A stretch of 64,000 nucleotides of DNA, from IMG/VR virus record IMGVR_UViG_3300023179_000009, positions 1 through 64,000 of that record; one strand, 5' to 3'. Source of the DNA: a virus. The position numbers and the translations under genes are program-made. A model generated the notes under the pieces. The model was not told the DNA's origin. It saw only the letters and a program-made list of their open reading frames with translations, and ran no database searches. Below, piece by piece: positions 33,851 through 40,950 of this stretch; within the stretch, counting starts at the first letter, position 1; the number at the start of each line of letters is the position of its first letter.

Positions 33851-34363
33851 ATGGCAAAAATGGGTTTTCAATTCGGTTTGGAGTCAGGTTCTTATTGCAA
33901 ACGACAATTTCGTTGGCTCTTGGAAATACCCGATGTGGTTGCAGATACAAAAAACGGTGGAGTAAATGCCTTGCCACCAGAGAAGGGTGCTAGACCAAAT
34001 CTATCTTTTAAAGAAATGGAAGCAAAACACCTACACGAGGATGCTTACTACCCAGCCAAACCAGAGTGGAAACCGATCACAATTACGGTGTTTGATCTAG
34101 TAAAGAACAAGCATCCCGTTTTTGAATGGGTTAAAAAAATCTATACTCCAAACGCAAACAGTGTTTTTAAAGAACCAAACAGCCCTGGTTTCATAAAGAC
34201 ATGCACGCTTTCCATGTATGATGGTTGCGGAAACACTGTTGAGTCTTGGATTTTTGAAGATTCTTGGTGCAGTGCTGCTAATTTTCAAACTTTGGACATG
34301 ACTTCAAACGGGGTGATGATGTGCGAAATAACGCTACGATACATGAGAGCTTATATTAATTAA
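33851..34363 (+). CDS. Tail tube-like protein paralogue 4 (divergent gp19)
   Basis: A 170-residue protein starting MAKMGFQFGLESG, with ATAGG 6-8 bases upstream; an upstream ATG in the terminator is rejected. It keeps the gp19 motif order (RQFRWLLEIP, ARPNLSFKEMEAKHLHEDAY, LSMYDGCGNTVESWIF, ITLRYM) but has diverged and lacks the Cys-rich tail. Since it lies after a terminator it is expressed separately. It may be a tail-terminal or baseplate-proximal tube protein, comparable to T4 gp54/gp48 roles, but that is inference. Confidence 0.82.
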   Translation: MAKMGFQFGLESGSYCKRQFRWLLEIPDVVADTKNGGVNALPPEKGARPNLSFKEMEAKHLHEDAYYPAKPEWKPITITVFDLVKNKHPVFEWVKKIYTPNANSVFKEPNSPGFIKTCTLSMYDGCGNTVESWIFEDSWCSAANFQTLDMTSNGVMMCEITLRYMRAYIN

Positions 34364-34370
34364 TTTCCGA

Positions 34371-34649
34371 TCACTCATCCTCATCCTCATCTTCTAATTC
34401 TAAATTAATGAAGTCGAATTCATTTTTTAAAAGTTCTCTAAGATGTTGGAGAGCATCTTCTAATTGCTTCCCCTTCCAATTTAGCCTGCGACAAGTGCTG
34501 CTTTTGTTAAGTCTTCCTTTTTTTGTATAGCATTCCTTTTCGTTATCCAAAAGACACTCTATCAGATCCGCATAACCTGCGTCTTTTATTTTTTGAAGAA
34601 TTTCTTGTATTTCTAATGCATTGGTTGGATTTGAGTTTGATCTTATCAT
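34371..34649 (-). CDS. Small acidic-tailed protein beside the late sigma factor
   Basis: A 92-residue protein with IQEILQKIKDAGYADLIECL, CYTKKGRLNKSSTCRRL and WKGKQLEDALQHLRELL, then an acidic tail DEDEDE. The middle resembles a small winged helix. Because it lies next to a gp55-like sigma factor and ends in an acidic tail, it could be a gp33-like late-transcription co-activator, but I see no direct match to T4 gp33. The only Met is the first, 10 bases after the -10 box, so the message would be almost leaderless. Confidence 0.6.
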   Translation of the reverse strand: MIRSNSNPTNALEIQEILQKIKDAGYADLIECLLDNEKECYTKKGRLNKSSTCRRLNWKGKQLEDALQHLRELLKNEFDFINLELEDEDEDE

Positions 34650-34659
34650 AATAAATATT

Positions 34660-34687
34660 ATTATATTAAATTTTTAATTTTTGTCAA
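34660..34687 (-). promoter_or_regulatory. Consensus sigma70 promoter
   Basis: On the minus strand TTGACA (34682-34687) and TATAAT (34660-34665) are both perfect and are separated by 16 bases. It reads leftward into the 34371-34649 gene, which starts at 34649, only about 4-5 bases after the expected transcription start. Confidence 0.88.
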
Positions 34688-35220
34688 TTTTTTTTGTTAT
34701 GTATAACCGTCTCTTTTCCATTTCTTATGAAAATAGTATCAAACTTATCTGACATAAAGTTTTGATATCTTTTCTTTAATTCGTTATAGTTTCTTGCACT
34801 ACGATACAATTGTCTAAAGTGATTTAAAATACAAGTAGTCATATAATTAAAGGCTTTTCCTTTTCTTGCGTCAAATCTATTTATTTTTTCAAAGCAGATG
34901 AGGACGCCCTCTTGTATTGCATCGTCTATGTCTATGCCACTAAATTTTGCGTAATTGGCAATATTCTCTGAGAGTATATAAAATGCGTATGCTAATTGAT
35001 TTTGAAAATCTTTATGGCGATCACACGATTCTCTATAAAGTTTTTCGTTTTCTTCTAATTTCTCTTTTTTTAGATTGTCTTTATATTTTTTTTTTCTTCT
35101 ATCATTTGTTTCTTTTAAATCGCTTATAATTAATTCATATTTCAACTTCTGTCTTTGGAAGTATTGGAATCCATGAATTACGGATTCAAAAGTTTTATTA
35201 TTAATATATTCGTTGGCCAT
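34684..35220 (-). CDS. Late-transcription sigma factor (gp55-like)
   Basis: A 178-residue protein with AGGAG just before the start. A long Lys/Glu-rich helical N-terminus leads to a sigma region 2 core near residues 75-160: AYAFYILSENIANYAKFSG, DIDDAIQEGVLICFEKINRF, then KAFNYMTTCILNHFRQLY. This matches T4 gp55, which has region 2 but no region 4 and therefore reads a TATA-like -10 without a -35. It should direct host RNA polymerase to the virion genes late in infection. Length is close to T4 gp55 (185). Confidence 0.85.
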   Translation of the reverse strand: MANEYINNKTFESVIHGFQYFQRQKLKYELIISDLKETNDRRKKKYKDNLKKEKLEENEKLYRESCDRHKDFQNQLAYAFYILSENIANYAKFSGIDIDDAIQEGVLICFEKINRFDARKGKAFNYMTTCILNHFRQLYRSARNYNELKKRYQNFMSDKFDTIFIRNGKETVIHNKKN

Positions 35221-35290
35221 AATCTCCTAATTTTTATAAATTCATATTAAATAGGCCAAAAAATCCTTTAATTGACTATTTTAAAATAGT

Positions 35291-35464
35291 ATGAATTTAA
35301 CGGAATTATACTCAAAAATACAAAAAAACCCTTTAAACAAAGCAATCTATTGGAAGCTGATTGATGTTTACAAATCTCTGGGCATGAATAATGAGTCGGC
35401 TGCTTTCGAATATTTAATTAAAAATAAATTTAATGATAACAATACAAATATTGACAAAAAATAA
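35291..35464 (+). CDS. 57-residue TPR-like miniprotein
   Basis: A short gene, MNLTELYSKIQKNPLNKAIY and KLIDVYKSLGMNNESAAFEY, that forms one TPR-like helix pair. Its 3' end overlaps the start of the 35433 glycosyltransferase by 32 bases in another frame, which implies translational coupling. It has no clear ribosome site. TPR units occur in the C-terminal part of the downstream protein too, so it may be a partner or a split-off N-terminal module. Confidence 0.55.
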   Translation: MNLTELYSKIQKNPLNKAIYWKLIDVYKSLGMNNESAAFEYLIKNKFNDNNTNIDKK

Positions 35465-36380
35465 CGACAAAACAATTAGGAAAACACTAGAGTCGGTTTT
35501 GTTTTTGAAGCCAAGAATTATTGTGATTGATTACGGCAGCATTGATGATACCTTAAATATATGTGAAGAATTTAAAGCAAAAATCATACCCGCCTCTGGA
35601 ATTGATAGAAACGAAGCCAGAATTATGGCTTCGAGCGATTCTGGGTGGAATTTATGGTTAGAACCATGGGAAATTTTACTTAAAAAAATAGACATGACCA
35701 AAATGATGGATAGTAATTTTGGTTATGTGAGAATTATTCAAAACAATATTTTAAATTGGGAAATAAGACTTTGGAATAAAAAGTGTAAAATTATAAATCC
35801 AGTTTTTGAAACTATAGAGACAAAACAAAAAATAGAGTTCACATCAGGGATCTTTTCTTCAATTGGTGGTGTTAATCTATCGGAACATGTTGATTTGTTG
35901 GAAAAATGGATATCGTTTGACCCGTTATCAAAAAGTCCTTACTACTACAAATGTTGTTTTTTACTATCTGAGGGTAGGTATGATGAATTTATAGAAATGT
36001 CTAAATACTACTTATTTTTAGATAAAACCAATAGTGTGTCTTCTTTGATGATAAGATATTATTTATCGATTGTTTTTTTAACACAAAAAAAAATGGTAGT
36101 TCCAACCTTACAAAATATAAACATATGTTTGTGCAAAAAACCATTAATGGCGGAGTTTTGGTGTGTATTGGGAGATGTTTATTATCATCTAATGAATAAT
36201 TTTTATTTTGCAAAAGAATTTTATGAAAATGCTATCGTTTTAGGATCAAAAAGATTAGATAAAGATATTTTTCCTATGGATATTAAAAAATATAAAAAAT
36301 ATCCAGAGTTGATGATTGATAGTTGTAATAAAATTTTAAAAAAAGAATCTAATTACAAGAAACTAAAAAATACCGTCTAA
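35433..36380 (+). CDS. GT2 glycosyltransferase with TPR-like C-terminus
   Basis: A 315-residue protein. It begins with the GT2 pattern seen in SunS-type and related enzymes: MITIQILTKNNDKTIRKTLE, RIIVIDYGSIDDTLNICEEF, DRNEARIMASSDSGWNLWLE, with the metal-binding site replaced by WLEPWE. The C-terminal half is helical, TPR-like (MAEFWCVLGDVYYHLMNNFY). Such proteins often glycosylate peptides or proteins, so it may act on virion proteins. The ends overlap the small TPR gene (5') and the convergent 36363 gene (3'). Confidence 0.78.
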   Translation: MITIQILTKNNDKTIRKTLESVLFLKPRIIVIDYGSIDDTLNICEEFKAKIIPASGIDRNEARIMASSDSGWNLWLEPWEILLKKIDMTKMMDSNFGYVRIIQNNILNWEIRLWNKKCKIINPVFETIETKQKIEFTSGIFSSIGGVNLSEHVDLLEKWISFDPLSKSPYYYKCCFLLSEGRYDEFIEMSKYYLFLDKTNSVSSLMIRYYLSIVFLTQKKMVVPTLQNINICLCKKPLMAEFWCVLGDVYYHLMNNFYFAKEFYENAIVLGSKRLDKDIFPMDIKKYKKYPELMIDSCNKILKKESNYKKLKNTV

Positions 36381-36752
36381 ATGATTGATGACTACGGTAA
36401 CTTGGTCTTGCCATCTTGCTATCTCTAATTGTTTTCTGCCCGGTCCCAAATCTTTTAATTTATCTCCCAGTTCGGACACGCTACAATTTATAACTTCCCA
36501 GTTGTTTTTAGATAGTTGCTCTATTTCTTTTTCAAAATCCGGTAGGGAAGGCTCTTCTTTCGAAGGAAAATATTCCGATAATTGCTTGGTGGCCTTCTTT
36601 AGAACATTAAGATATATTGGGTGATTACAAGAACAAGATGGATTTTTTAAAAAATTTGCAATGTCCGTTGATAGTTCTTCTGGCAAAGAAGACCTAAATC
36701 TTTCATCCAATAGAGCTTGTTTGATATCGTGTATTGTTATTCGCTTCTTCAA
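36363..36752 (-). CDS. Paralogous CxCxH protein, copy 1
   Basis: A 129-residue protein starting at TTG 36752, chosen because GAGG lies 6 bases upstream. The N-terminal 60 residues (ITIHDIKQALLDERFRSSLP, NPSCSCNHPIYLNVLKKATK) match the 36859 gene in pattern, including the CxCxH motif. The C-terminal half (WEVINCSVSELGDKLKDLGP, GRKQLEIARWQDQVTVVINH) is extra. Function unknown; the Cys/His cluster could bind zinc. Confidence 0.65.
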   Translation of the reverse strand: MKKRITIHDIKQALLDERFRSSLPEELSTDIANFLKNPSCSCNHPIYLNVLKKATKQLSEYFPSKEEPSLPDFEKEIEQLSKNNWEVINCSVSELGDKLKDLGPGRKQLEIARWQDQVTVVINHLDGIF

Positions 36753-36858
36753 TTTTAACCTCAAAAAATAGGCTGGTGTGTGATTAAAACCCAGACCTTA
36801 AGCAACTGTTACTCTGTCGCAGTCATCTTTTCTTCTTCTGTTTCTTCGTATTGTTCTT

Positions 36859-37077
36859 CTATTTTTTTTGAACTTGTGGGATTATAGTTTTTTTACTTAA
36901 ATGTTCAATAATTTGATCGTGTGCTTCTTTTAAAACTTTAAAATATAAATTATGATGACATGGACAGTCTGGTTTTTCTTCAAATTTTTTTAAACCTTCT
37001 GAGAACTTATCTGGCAATTTTTTTGTGAACTCTTTGTCTTTTAATAATTTTTTAATTGTATTAATATTAATCTTCAT
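36859..37077 (-). CDS. Paralogous CxCxH protein, copy 2
   Basis: A 72-residue protein, MKININTIKKLLKDKEFTKK and CPCHHNLYFKVLKEAHDQII. It is a short paralogue of the 36363 protein. The ATG overlaps the upstream gene by 11 bases. The frame stops at TAG right after eight A (36862-36869 on this strand). A -1 shift there would add an acidic tail (IEEQYEETEEEKMTATE) to 36806, filling the otherwise empty gap to the next gene. Confidence 0.6.
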   Translation of the reverse strand: MKININTIKKLLKDKEFTKKLPDKFSEGLKKFEEKPDCPCHHNLYFKVLKEAHDQIIEHLSKKTIIPQVQKK

Positions 37078-37426
37078 GATCAAATTCTTTTTTGTTTATT
37101 GGCTTGCCATCTTCTATTCTTTTTTTAAATTCATTCTCTTCTTTTTCTTTTTGTTCTTTTTCTTTTATTTTATTAATTGTTTCAAGATGAGATCCATTTA
37201 AATTTTTTACAAGTATGCCACGACCACAATTAGGACATTTTATCATGTCTTTATTATTTTTTGTAGATATTTTTTTGTTTTTAATATCTGGTAACTTGGA
37301 TTGAATTTTTGCATTTTTAATAATATTAAAATTTTTTAAATCATCAGCATTGTTTAATATTTTTCTAAATGAACAAAAGTCACAAAAAATTAATTTTTTT
37401 TGTGACTTTTGATTATAATTAATCAT
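37067..37426 (-). CDS. Zinc-ribbon protein
   Basis: A 119-residue protein starting MINYNQKSQKK with GAGG 8 bases upstream. Two Cys pairs, CDFC near residue 15 and CPNCG near residue 64, are far apart but fit a single zinc-ribbon with a long loop. The second half is a charged coiled segment (KIKEKEQKEKEENEFKKR). Likely binds nucleic acid or a protein partner. Part of a leftward operon of small proteins. Confidence 0.6.
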   Translation of the reverse strand: MINYNQKSQKKLIFCDFCSFRKILNNADDLKNFNIIKNAKIQSKLPDIKNKKISTKNNKDMIKCPNCGRGILVKNLNGSHLETINKIKEKEQKEKEENEFKKRIEDGKPINKKEFDHED

Positions 37427-37748
37427 CTTTTTCCTCATTCAACACAAAGTCTGTTTTGCTTCGTATTAAATATATAATTTCGCTATAAAATTGAGACACC
37501 AGACTTGTGGCGAATCCATAAATAAGTACATTCCAATCAAAAGTTTTAAAATATATTAAACCCAAGAAAATGCCAACCCAAAAACCAGCACATTCGTAAC
37601 AATTCAACATCTCTGCTAAAAATTTTGGAGTAGTGAGCCAACTCCTTAAACTTTTTCCAAACACCTTTATTACATCTAATATTTTTCCATGAACTAAAAT
37701 ATTAGTCATTCCTATGCAAGCCAATAAAAAAATAAAAAAGTTCATCAT
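37419..37748 (-). CDS. Small membrane protein, DUF1360-like
   Basis: A 109-residue protein with two or three membrane segments (FFIFLLACIGMTNILVHG; GFWVGIFLGLIYF; VLIYGFATSLVSQFYSEIIY). The motif CYECAGFWVG fits the CxxCxGFW signature of DUF1360-type phage and Bacillus membrane proteins. Function unknown. It overlaps the previous stop (ATGATG...TGA) and ends just inside the zinc-ribbon gene. Confidence 0.65.
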   Translation of the reverse strand: MMNFFIFLLACIGMTNILVHGKILDVIKVFGKSLRSWLTTPKFLAEMLNCYECAGFWVGIFLGLIYFKTFDWNVLIYGFATSLVSQFYSEIIYLIRSKTDFVLNEEKDD

Positions 37749-38425
37749 TCATCTTCCTTGTCTATATTGTCGCTTGAATCTTGAAGGTCATTTGATTGTT
37801 CATTCTTAACATCCTCTTCTTCTTCGTTTTCTTCCTCTTCATCTGATATTACAGTCACAACTTTTTTGGGAACTGTATTTCTTTTTCCTTGCATTTTTGG
37901 TACAAATCTTGGGAAAGGCATGTCCCAATCAACTTTTTCAGCTCTACTTGCTTCTTTTGTTGTGGGTATTAATAAAACTTGGTATTGCCCATCTTGTTGA
38001 ATTGCACTTAATGATTCACTGTTAATTTTTTGTATCATATTCATAATATCTGGTATATCTAAGTTCATTTCTGGGTGAAAATTAACAAATATAGAAATAA
38101 CACCCTTTAAAATATCATTTTGTTGTTTAAAGATATTATTTTTTGCTTTTTTGATTCCATCTTGTAGTCCAACTTTCATAATATCATGACTTTTTGCCAT
38201 GTATCGAGGAAAAGGAGCGTCGTAGTCAATTTTTTCAACACGAGTGGCTTCTTTGTGCGTTGGAATAAATACTGGCAGATATCTGCCATCTTCATTCAGA
38301 CTGTCAACAAGGGGCTTGTGCATATCTTTCACTAAATTCATAGTCGCATGCACATCTTGACCCAAATCTGGGTAAAGATTAATGAAAAAAACCATTATAC
38401 CTTTTAATTTTTTATTCTCTGACAT
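37745..38425 (-). CDS. Internally duplicated protein with acidic tail
   Basis: A 226-residue protein with AAAGG upstream of the ATG. It is built of two homologous 65-70-residue modules: (LKG)IMVFFINLYPDLGQDVHAT ... FIPTHKEATRVEKIDYDAPF and (LKG)VISIFVNFHPEMNLDIPDI ... LIPTTKEASRAEKVDWDMPF. The C-terminal 50 residues are nearly all Glu/Asp/Ser. I do not know the family. The duplication suggests a pseudo-dimeric binding protein. Confidence 0.65.
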   Translation of the reverse strand: MSENKKLKGIMVFFINLYPDLGQDVHATMNLVKDMHKPLVDSLNEDGRYLPVFIPTHKEATRVEKIDYDAPFPRYMAKSHDIMKVGLQDGIKKAKNNIFKQQNDILKGVISIFVNFHPEMNLDIPDIMNMIQKINSESLSAIQQDGQYQVLLIPTTKEASRAEKVDWDMPFPRFVPKMQGKRNTVPKKVVTVISDEEEENEEEEDVKNEQSNDLQDSSDNIDKEDE

Positions 38426-38437
38426 TTTGCCTTTCTT

Positions 38438-38812
38438 TTATCTCCAAAAAGTTATATACAAAAAACTTTCATCTCTCCATGTTTTATAATAATTGTAATC
38501 TACTATATTGCAAAATTCTTCACAAATTTTATTTTGGTCTATGGGTATCTTGAAATTATCTACAATACTATAGTTCAGTCTTTCTATAAAAATTCTTTGA
38601 TCAAAATATTTTTCCAATACATTAATATGATCATCATTTACTGTGTTTAGAAAATCTAGGATGGCTGCTTGCCCCAAAGACTTTAAATAAGGAATCCTTT
38701 TTGACATTTTCCATTGTTCAAAAATAGCAAACATGTCATGCGGTAAAGATTGTCTAATATTTTCATCATAGAAAATTAATTCTTCAACGTTTGAAAAATT
38801 CAATATAAGCAT
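38438..38812 (-). CDS. Third member of the 36363/36859 paralogue family
   Basis: A 124-residue protein. The N-terminal half follows the same pattern as the 36363 and 36859 products: VEELIFYDENIRQSLPHDMF, then RIPYLKSLGQAAILDFLN, but lacks the CxCxH motif. The C-terminal half is different (FIERLNYSIVDNFKIPIDQN). It is the first gene of a leftward operon, 24 bases after an extended -10 promoter. Confidence 0.55.
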   Translation of the reverse strand: MLILNFSNVEELIFYDENIRQSLPHDMFAIFEQWKMSKRIPYLKSLGQAAILDFLNTVNDDHINVLEKYFDQRIFIERLNYSIVDNFKIPIDQNKICEEFCNIVDYNYYKTWRDESFLYITFWR

Positions 38813-38843
38813 ACTCTATTACATTTGAAAGTTAAACCATCAT

Positions 38844-38852
38844 ATTATAGCA
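38844..38852 (-). promoter_or_regulatory. Extended -10 promoter for the leftward small-protein operon
   Basis: On the minus strand TGCTATAAT (38844-38852) is a perfect extended -10. It would start transcription about 25 bases before the 38812 start codon. It also lies in the leader of the rightward gp26-like gene, so the two units diverge from the same 57-base region. Confidence 0.6.
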
Positions 38853-38869
38853 AATAGGAGAAAAATATT

Positions 38870-40006
38870 ATGGCAGATGATGTTTTCCGACAAAATAGAA
38901 AAAAAGTAACGGCAGAAGAAGTTGGCGATGAGCAAACAACAGGTAGTGGACCTCTTGAAAGTATAAGATCTGTTCAAGAAGCGGTGGCCAAAGAAACCGG
39001 GAAGGATATGGCTAAACCTTTTGAACAAGCTCCTTTTGCTATTTCTGGTAATGTTCCACCTGAGTTTCGCTCTGCTTTGCAGCAAAAGATCAATGCTAGC
39101 CAACAAACTCCGGAGGATCCACAAGATGATGGTTTTGATTCTTTTGAATCTCCCCCAGAAAGAAAAAAACCACAACAATCAAAACAAGGTGCTGATGCAA
39201 AAATTCGTGTTCAAGGAAGCGATGCCTTGGAAGGGTTGTTATCACAACTTGCAGATAAGCATTCTTGGGAGGAGTTTGAATTTCCTTCCAAAGGAAAGTT
39301 TTACAACAACATACCAGCAGTAGTTCACGTAAGAGCAATGACTGGCGAGGAGGAGCAAATTTTAGCAACTCCACGTTGGGTTAGAAAAGGCAAAGCAATC
39401 GACATGATATTTAGACGCTGCATAAAAGAACCAATTAACACCGAAGAACTATTGTCGTCAGATAGGACTCATCTTTTAATATATCTTCGTGGCATTTCTT
39501 ACACGCCTGAGTATGACGTAGAAATTAAATGCCCAAACTGTAGTATAAAGTTCGCACATGTTGTGGATTTAAATGAATTAGAGGTTGAATCTTGTCCGGA
39601 TGATTTTAGTGTAGAAAGTTTGACAGGTGTTTTGCCCGTGAGCAAATTCCGATATAGATATCGACTTGCTTCTGGTCAAGATGAACAAGAAATATCAAGT
39701 TATCGTGAAAAAAGAATACAACAATGGGGAGATCAAGGAGAAGACGACACCTTGTTGTACAGAACGGCGTTGTTGTTAGATGAGATTGAAGGGGTATCTT
39801 TAAAGAAAGAATTGGCTTTATTGTTAAAGAAGTTGCCCATTCAAGATGTTGCTCATCTTAGAAATGAGATAAACACTCCACCATTTGGTGTAAGCACCGA
39901 GTTGTCAATCTTGTGTCCATCTTGTACGGAAGAATTCAAAATAGATTTGCCACTTGAGACAAATTTTTTCTTCCCAAGGAAGAAGGTAAAAGAGACCCAA
40001 GCGTAG
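38870..40006 (+). CDS. Baseplate protein (T4_baseplate family, gp26-like) with frameshift site
   Basis: A 378-residue protein with AGGAG upstream. An unstructured 110-residue N-terminus leads to the gp26-type core: EEFEFPSKGKFYN, VHVRAMTGEEEQILATPRWV, KGKAIDMIFRRCI. It also has a zinc-type pair of motifs, CPNC near residue 224 and CPSC near 350. gp26-like proteins act in baseplate hub assembly. Near the end the 0-frame holds overlapping slippery heptamers AAATTTT and TTTTTTC (39961-39970). A -1 shift bypasses the TAG at 40006 and fuses the protein to the 40024 product, giving about 437 residues. Confidence 0.88.
   Translation: MADDVFRQNRKKVTAEEVGDEQTTGSGPLESIRSVQEAVAKETGKDMAKPFEQAPFAISGNVPPEFRSALQQKINASQQTPEDPQDDGFDSFESPPERKKPQQSKQGADAKIRVQGSDALEGLLSQLADKHSWEEFEFPSKGKFYNNIPAVVHVRAMTGEEEQILATPRWVRKGKAIDMIFRRCIKEPINTEELLSSDRTHLLIYLRGISYTPEYDVEIKCPNCSIKFAHVVDLNELEVESCPDDFSVESLTGVLPVSKFRYRYRLASGQDEQEISSYREKRIQQWGDQGEDDTLLYRTALLLDEIEGVSLKKELALLLKKLPIQDVAHLRNEINTPPFGVSTELSILCPSCTEEFKIDLPLETNFFFPRKKVKETQA
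39961..39970 (+). promoter_or_regulatory. Predicted -1 programmed frameshift site
   Basis: In the frame of the baseplate gene, A-AAT-TTT (39961-39967) and T-TTT-TTC (39964-39970) are both X-XXY-YYZ slippery heptamers. The -1 frame has a TGA at 39955-39957 just upstream and then stays open through the 40024-40182 gene, so the shift must happen between that TGA and the 0-frame TAG at 40004-40006. The heptamers lie exactly in that window. Confidence 0.65.
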
Positions 40007-40023
40007 AACTTTGGCAAACGCTC

Positions 40024-40182
40024 ATGGAAGAGCTTTTCTTCTTCCAATATCATATGCACATGAGCAAACAGGATTGTATGTGTCTACCAGTGCATGAAAG
40101 AAAATGGTTAATACAAAGGTTTATAGAACAAAAGAAAAAAGAAAATGAAGCCATAGAAAGAGCCAAAAAAGCTAAAAAATAA
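40024..40182 (+). CDS. Small baseplate-assembly module, probably made as -1 fusion
   Basis: 52 residues from ATG 40024: EELFFFQYHMHMSKQDCMCL, PVHERKWLIQRFIEQKK, then a basic helical tail. The same frame extends upstream without stop to the slippery site and reads KRDPSVELWQTLMEELFFFQ through the region between the two genes. A free-standing paralogue exists at 61252. I recall a small protein of this pattern right after gp26-type genes in T4-like phages. It has no ribosome site of its own, which favours production by frameshifting. Confidence 0.75.
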   Translation: MEELFFFQYHMHMSKQDCMCLPVHERKWLIQRFIEQKKKENEAIERAKKAKK

Positions 40183-40191
40183 TAAAATAAA

Positions 40192-40941
40192 ATGACACCA
40201 AATATTAAAGAAAGATATCAAAATCCATCGGTAGGAGATGTCATTAAGCTTAGGCTTTTGACATATAATGGAAATTCTTTAAGTAATTTAAATAAAATAG
40301 AAAAAGTAGATATTTTTTTTCTAGATGAAAATTCTGTAACTTCTGAAAATCCTGATGGTCTAACTTTAAAAGATTCTTTTGATGAATCTTCAATAACGCA
40401 AGAAGACACCGGAACTTATTTGCTTAATTTAGGTACAGAGGATTTAAGGTATACTATAGGTAAGTATTATGATGTTTGGACAGTGCGAGTGGATCCTGAT
40501 CAGCCGCCACATGCTATAAAAAATAAATTTGAAATATATCCAAATCTCTGGTATAGCACCCCCATACCTGTTGTTTATGATTTTAATTTTAGATTTCAAC
40601 CAAATAAAATGAGGAAAGGATCCAAACAATTTATTGTAATCGAAATCTTGCCAAACGTTCCAACGGCGGGGGATCTCAGGCAATATTATGAAAACTTAGC
40701 CATAGTGTCTGATGTGAGAATATCCATGGAGCAAACAGAGTGTCACGGTTGCACTCCAATTGAGCAAGATCTAAGGTTGATAATTGACAATGAATTAGTA
40801 GATTATCGTGAAAAAAGATATGGATATTATAAAATAAACACTGAGGATTTGGAATGTGGAATATATGATATTTGGTTTAAGATGGATTTTGGTGGGAACA
40901 CTTACATATCCGATAGGTATAAATTTCAAATTTACGATTAG
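40192..40941 (+). CDS. Probable virion protein, beta-rich
   Basis: A 249-residue protein starting 9 bases after the small module. It has a repeated beta-sandwich appearance (VGDVIKLRLLTYNGN, EDTGTYLLNLGTEDLRYTIG, VWTVRVDP, then DVRISMEQTECHG and GYYKINTEDLECGIYDIWFK), suggesting two Ig-like domains. This type is typical of tail-fibre-attachment or baseplate-decoration proteins. Family not recognised. It sits in a rightward operon between the baseplate gene and 40951. Confidence 0.6.
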   Translation: MTPNIKERYQNPSVGDVIKLRLLTYNGNSLSNLNKIEKVDIFFLDENSVTSENPDGLTLKDSFDESSITQEDTGTYLLNLGTEDLRYTIGKYYDVWTVRVDPDQPPHAIKNKFEIYPNLWYSTPIPVVYDFNFRFQPNKMRKGSKQFIVIEILPNVPTAGDLRQYYENLAIVSDVRISMEQTECHGCTPIEQDLRLIIDNELVDYREKRYGYYKINTEDLECGIYDIWFKMDFGGNTYISDRYKFQIYD

Positions 40942-40950
40942 GAGATTTTT

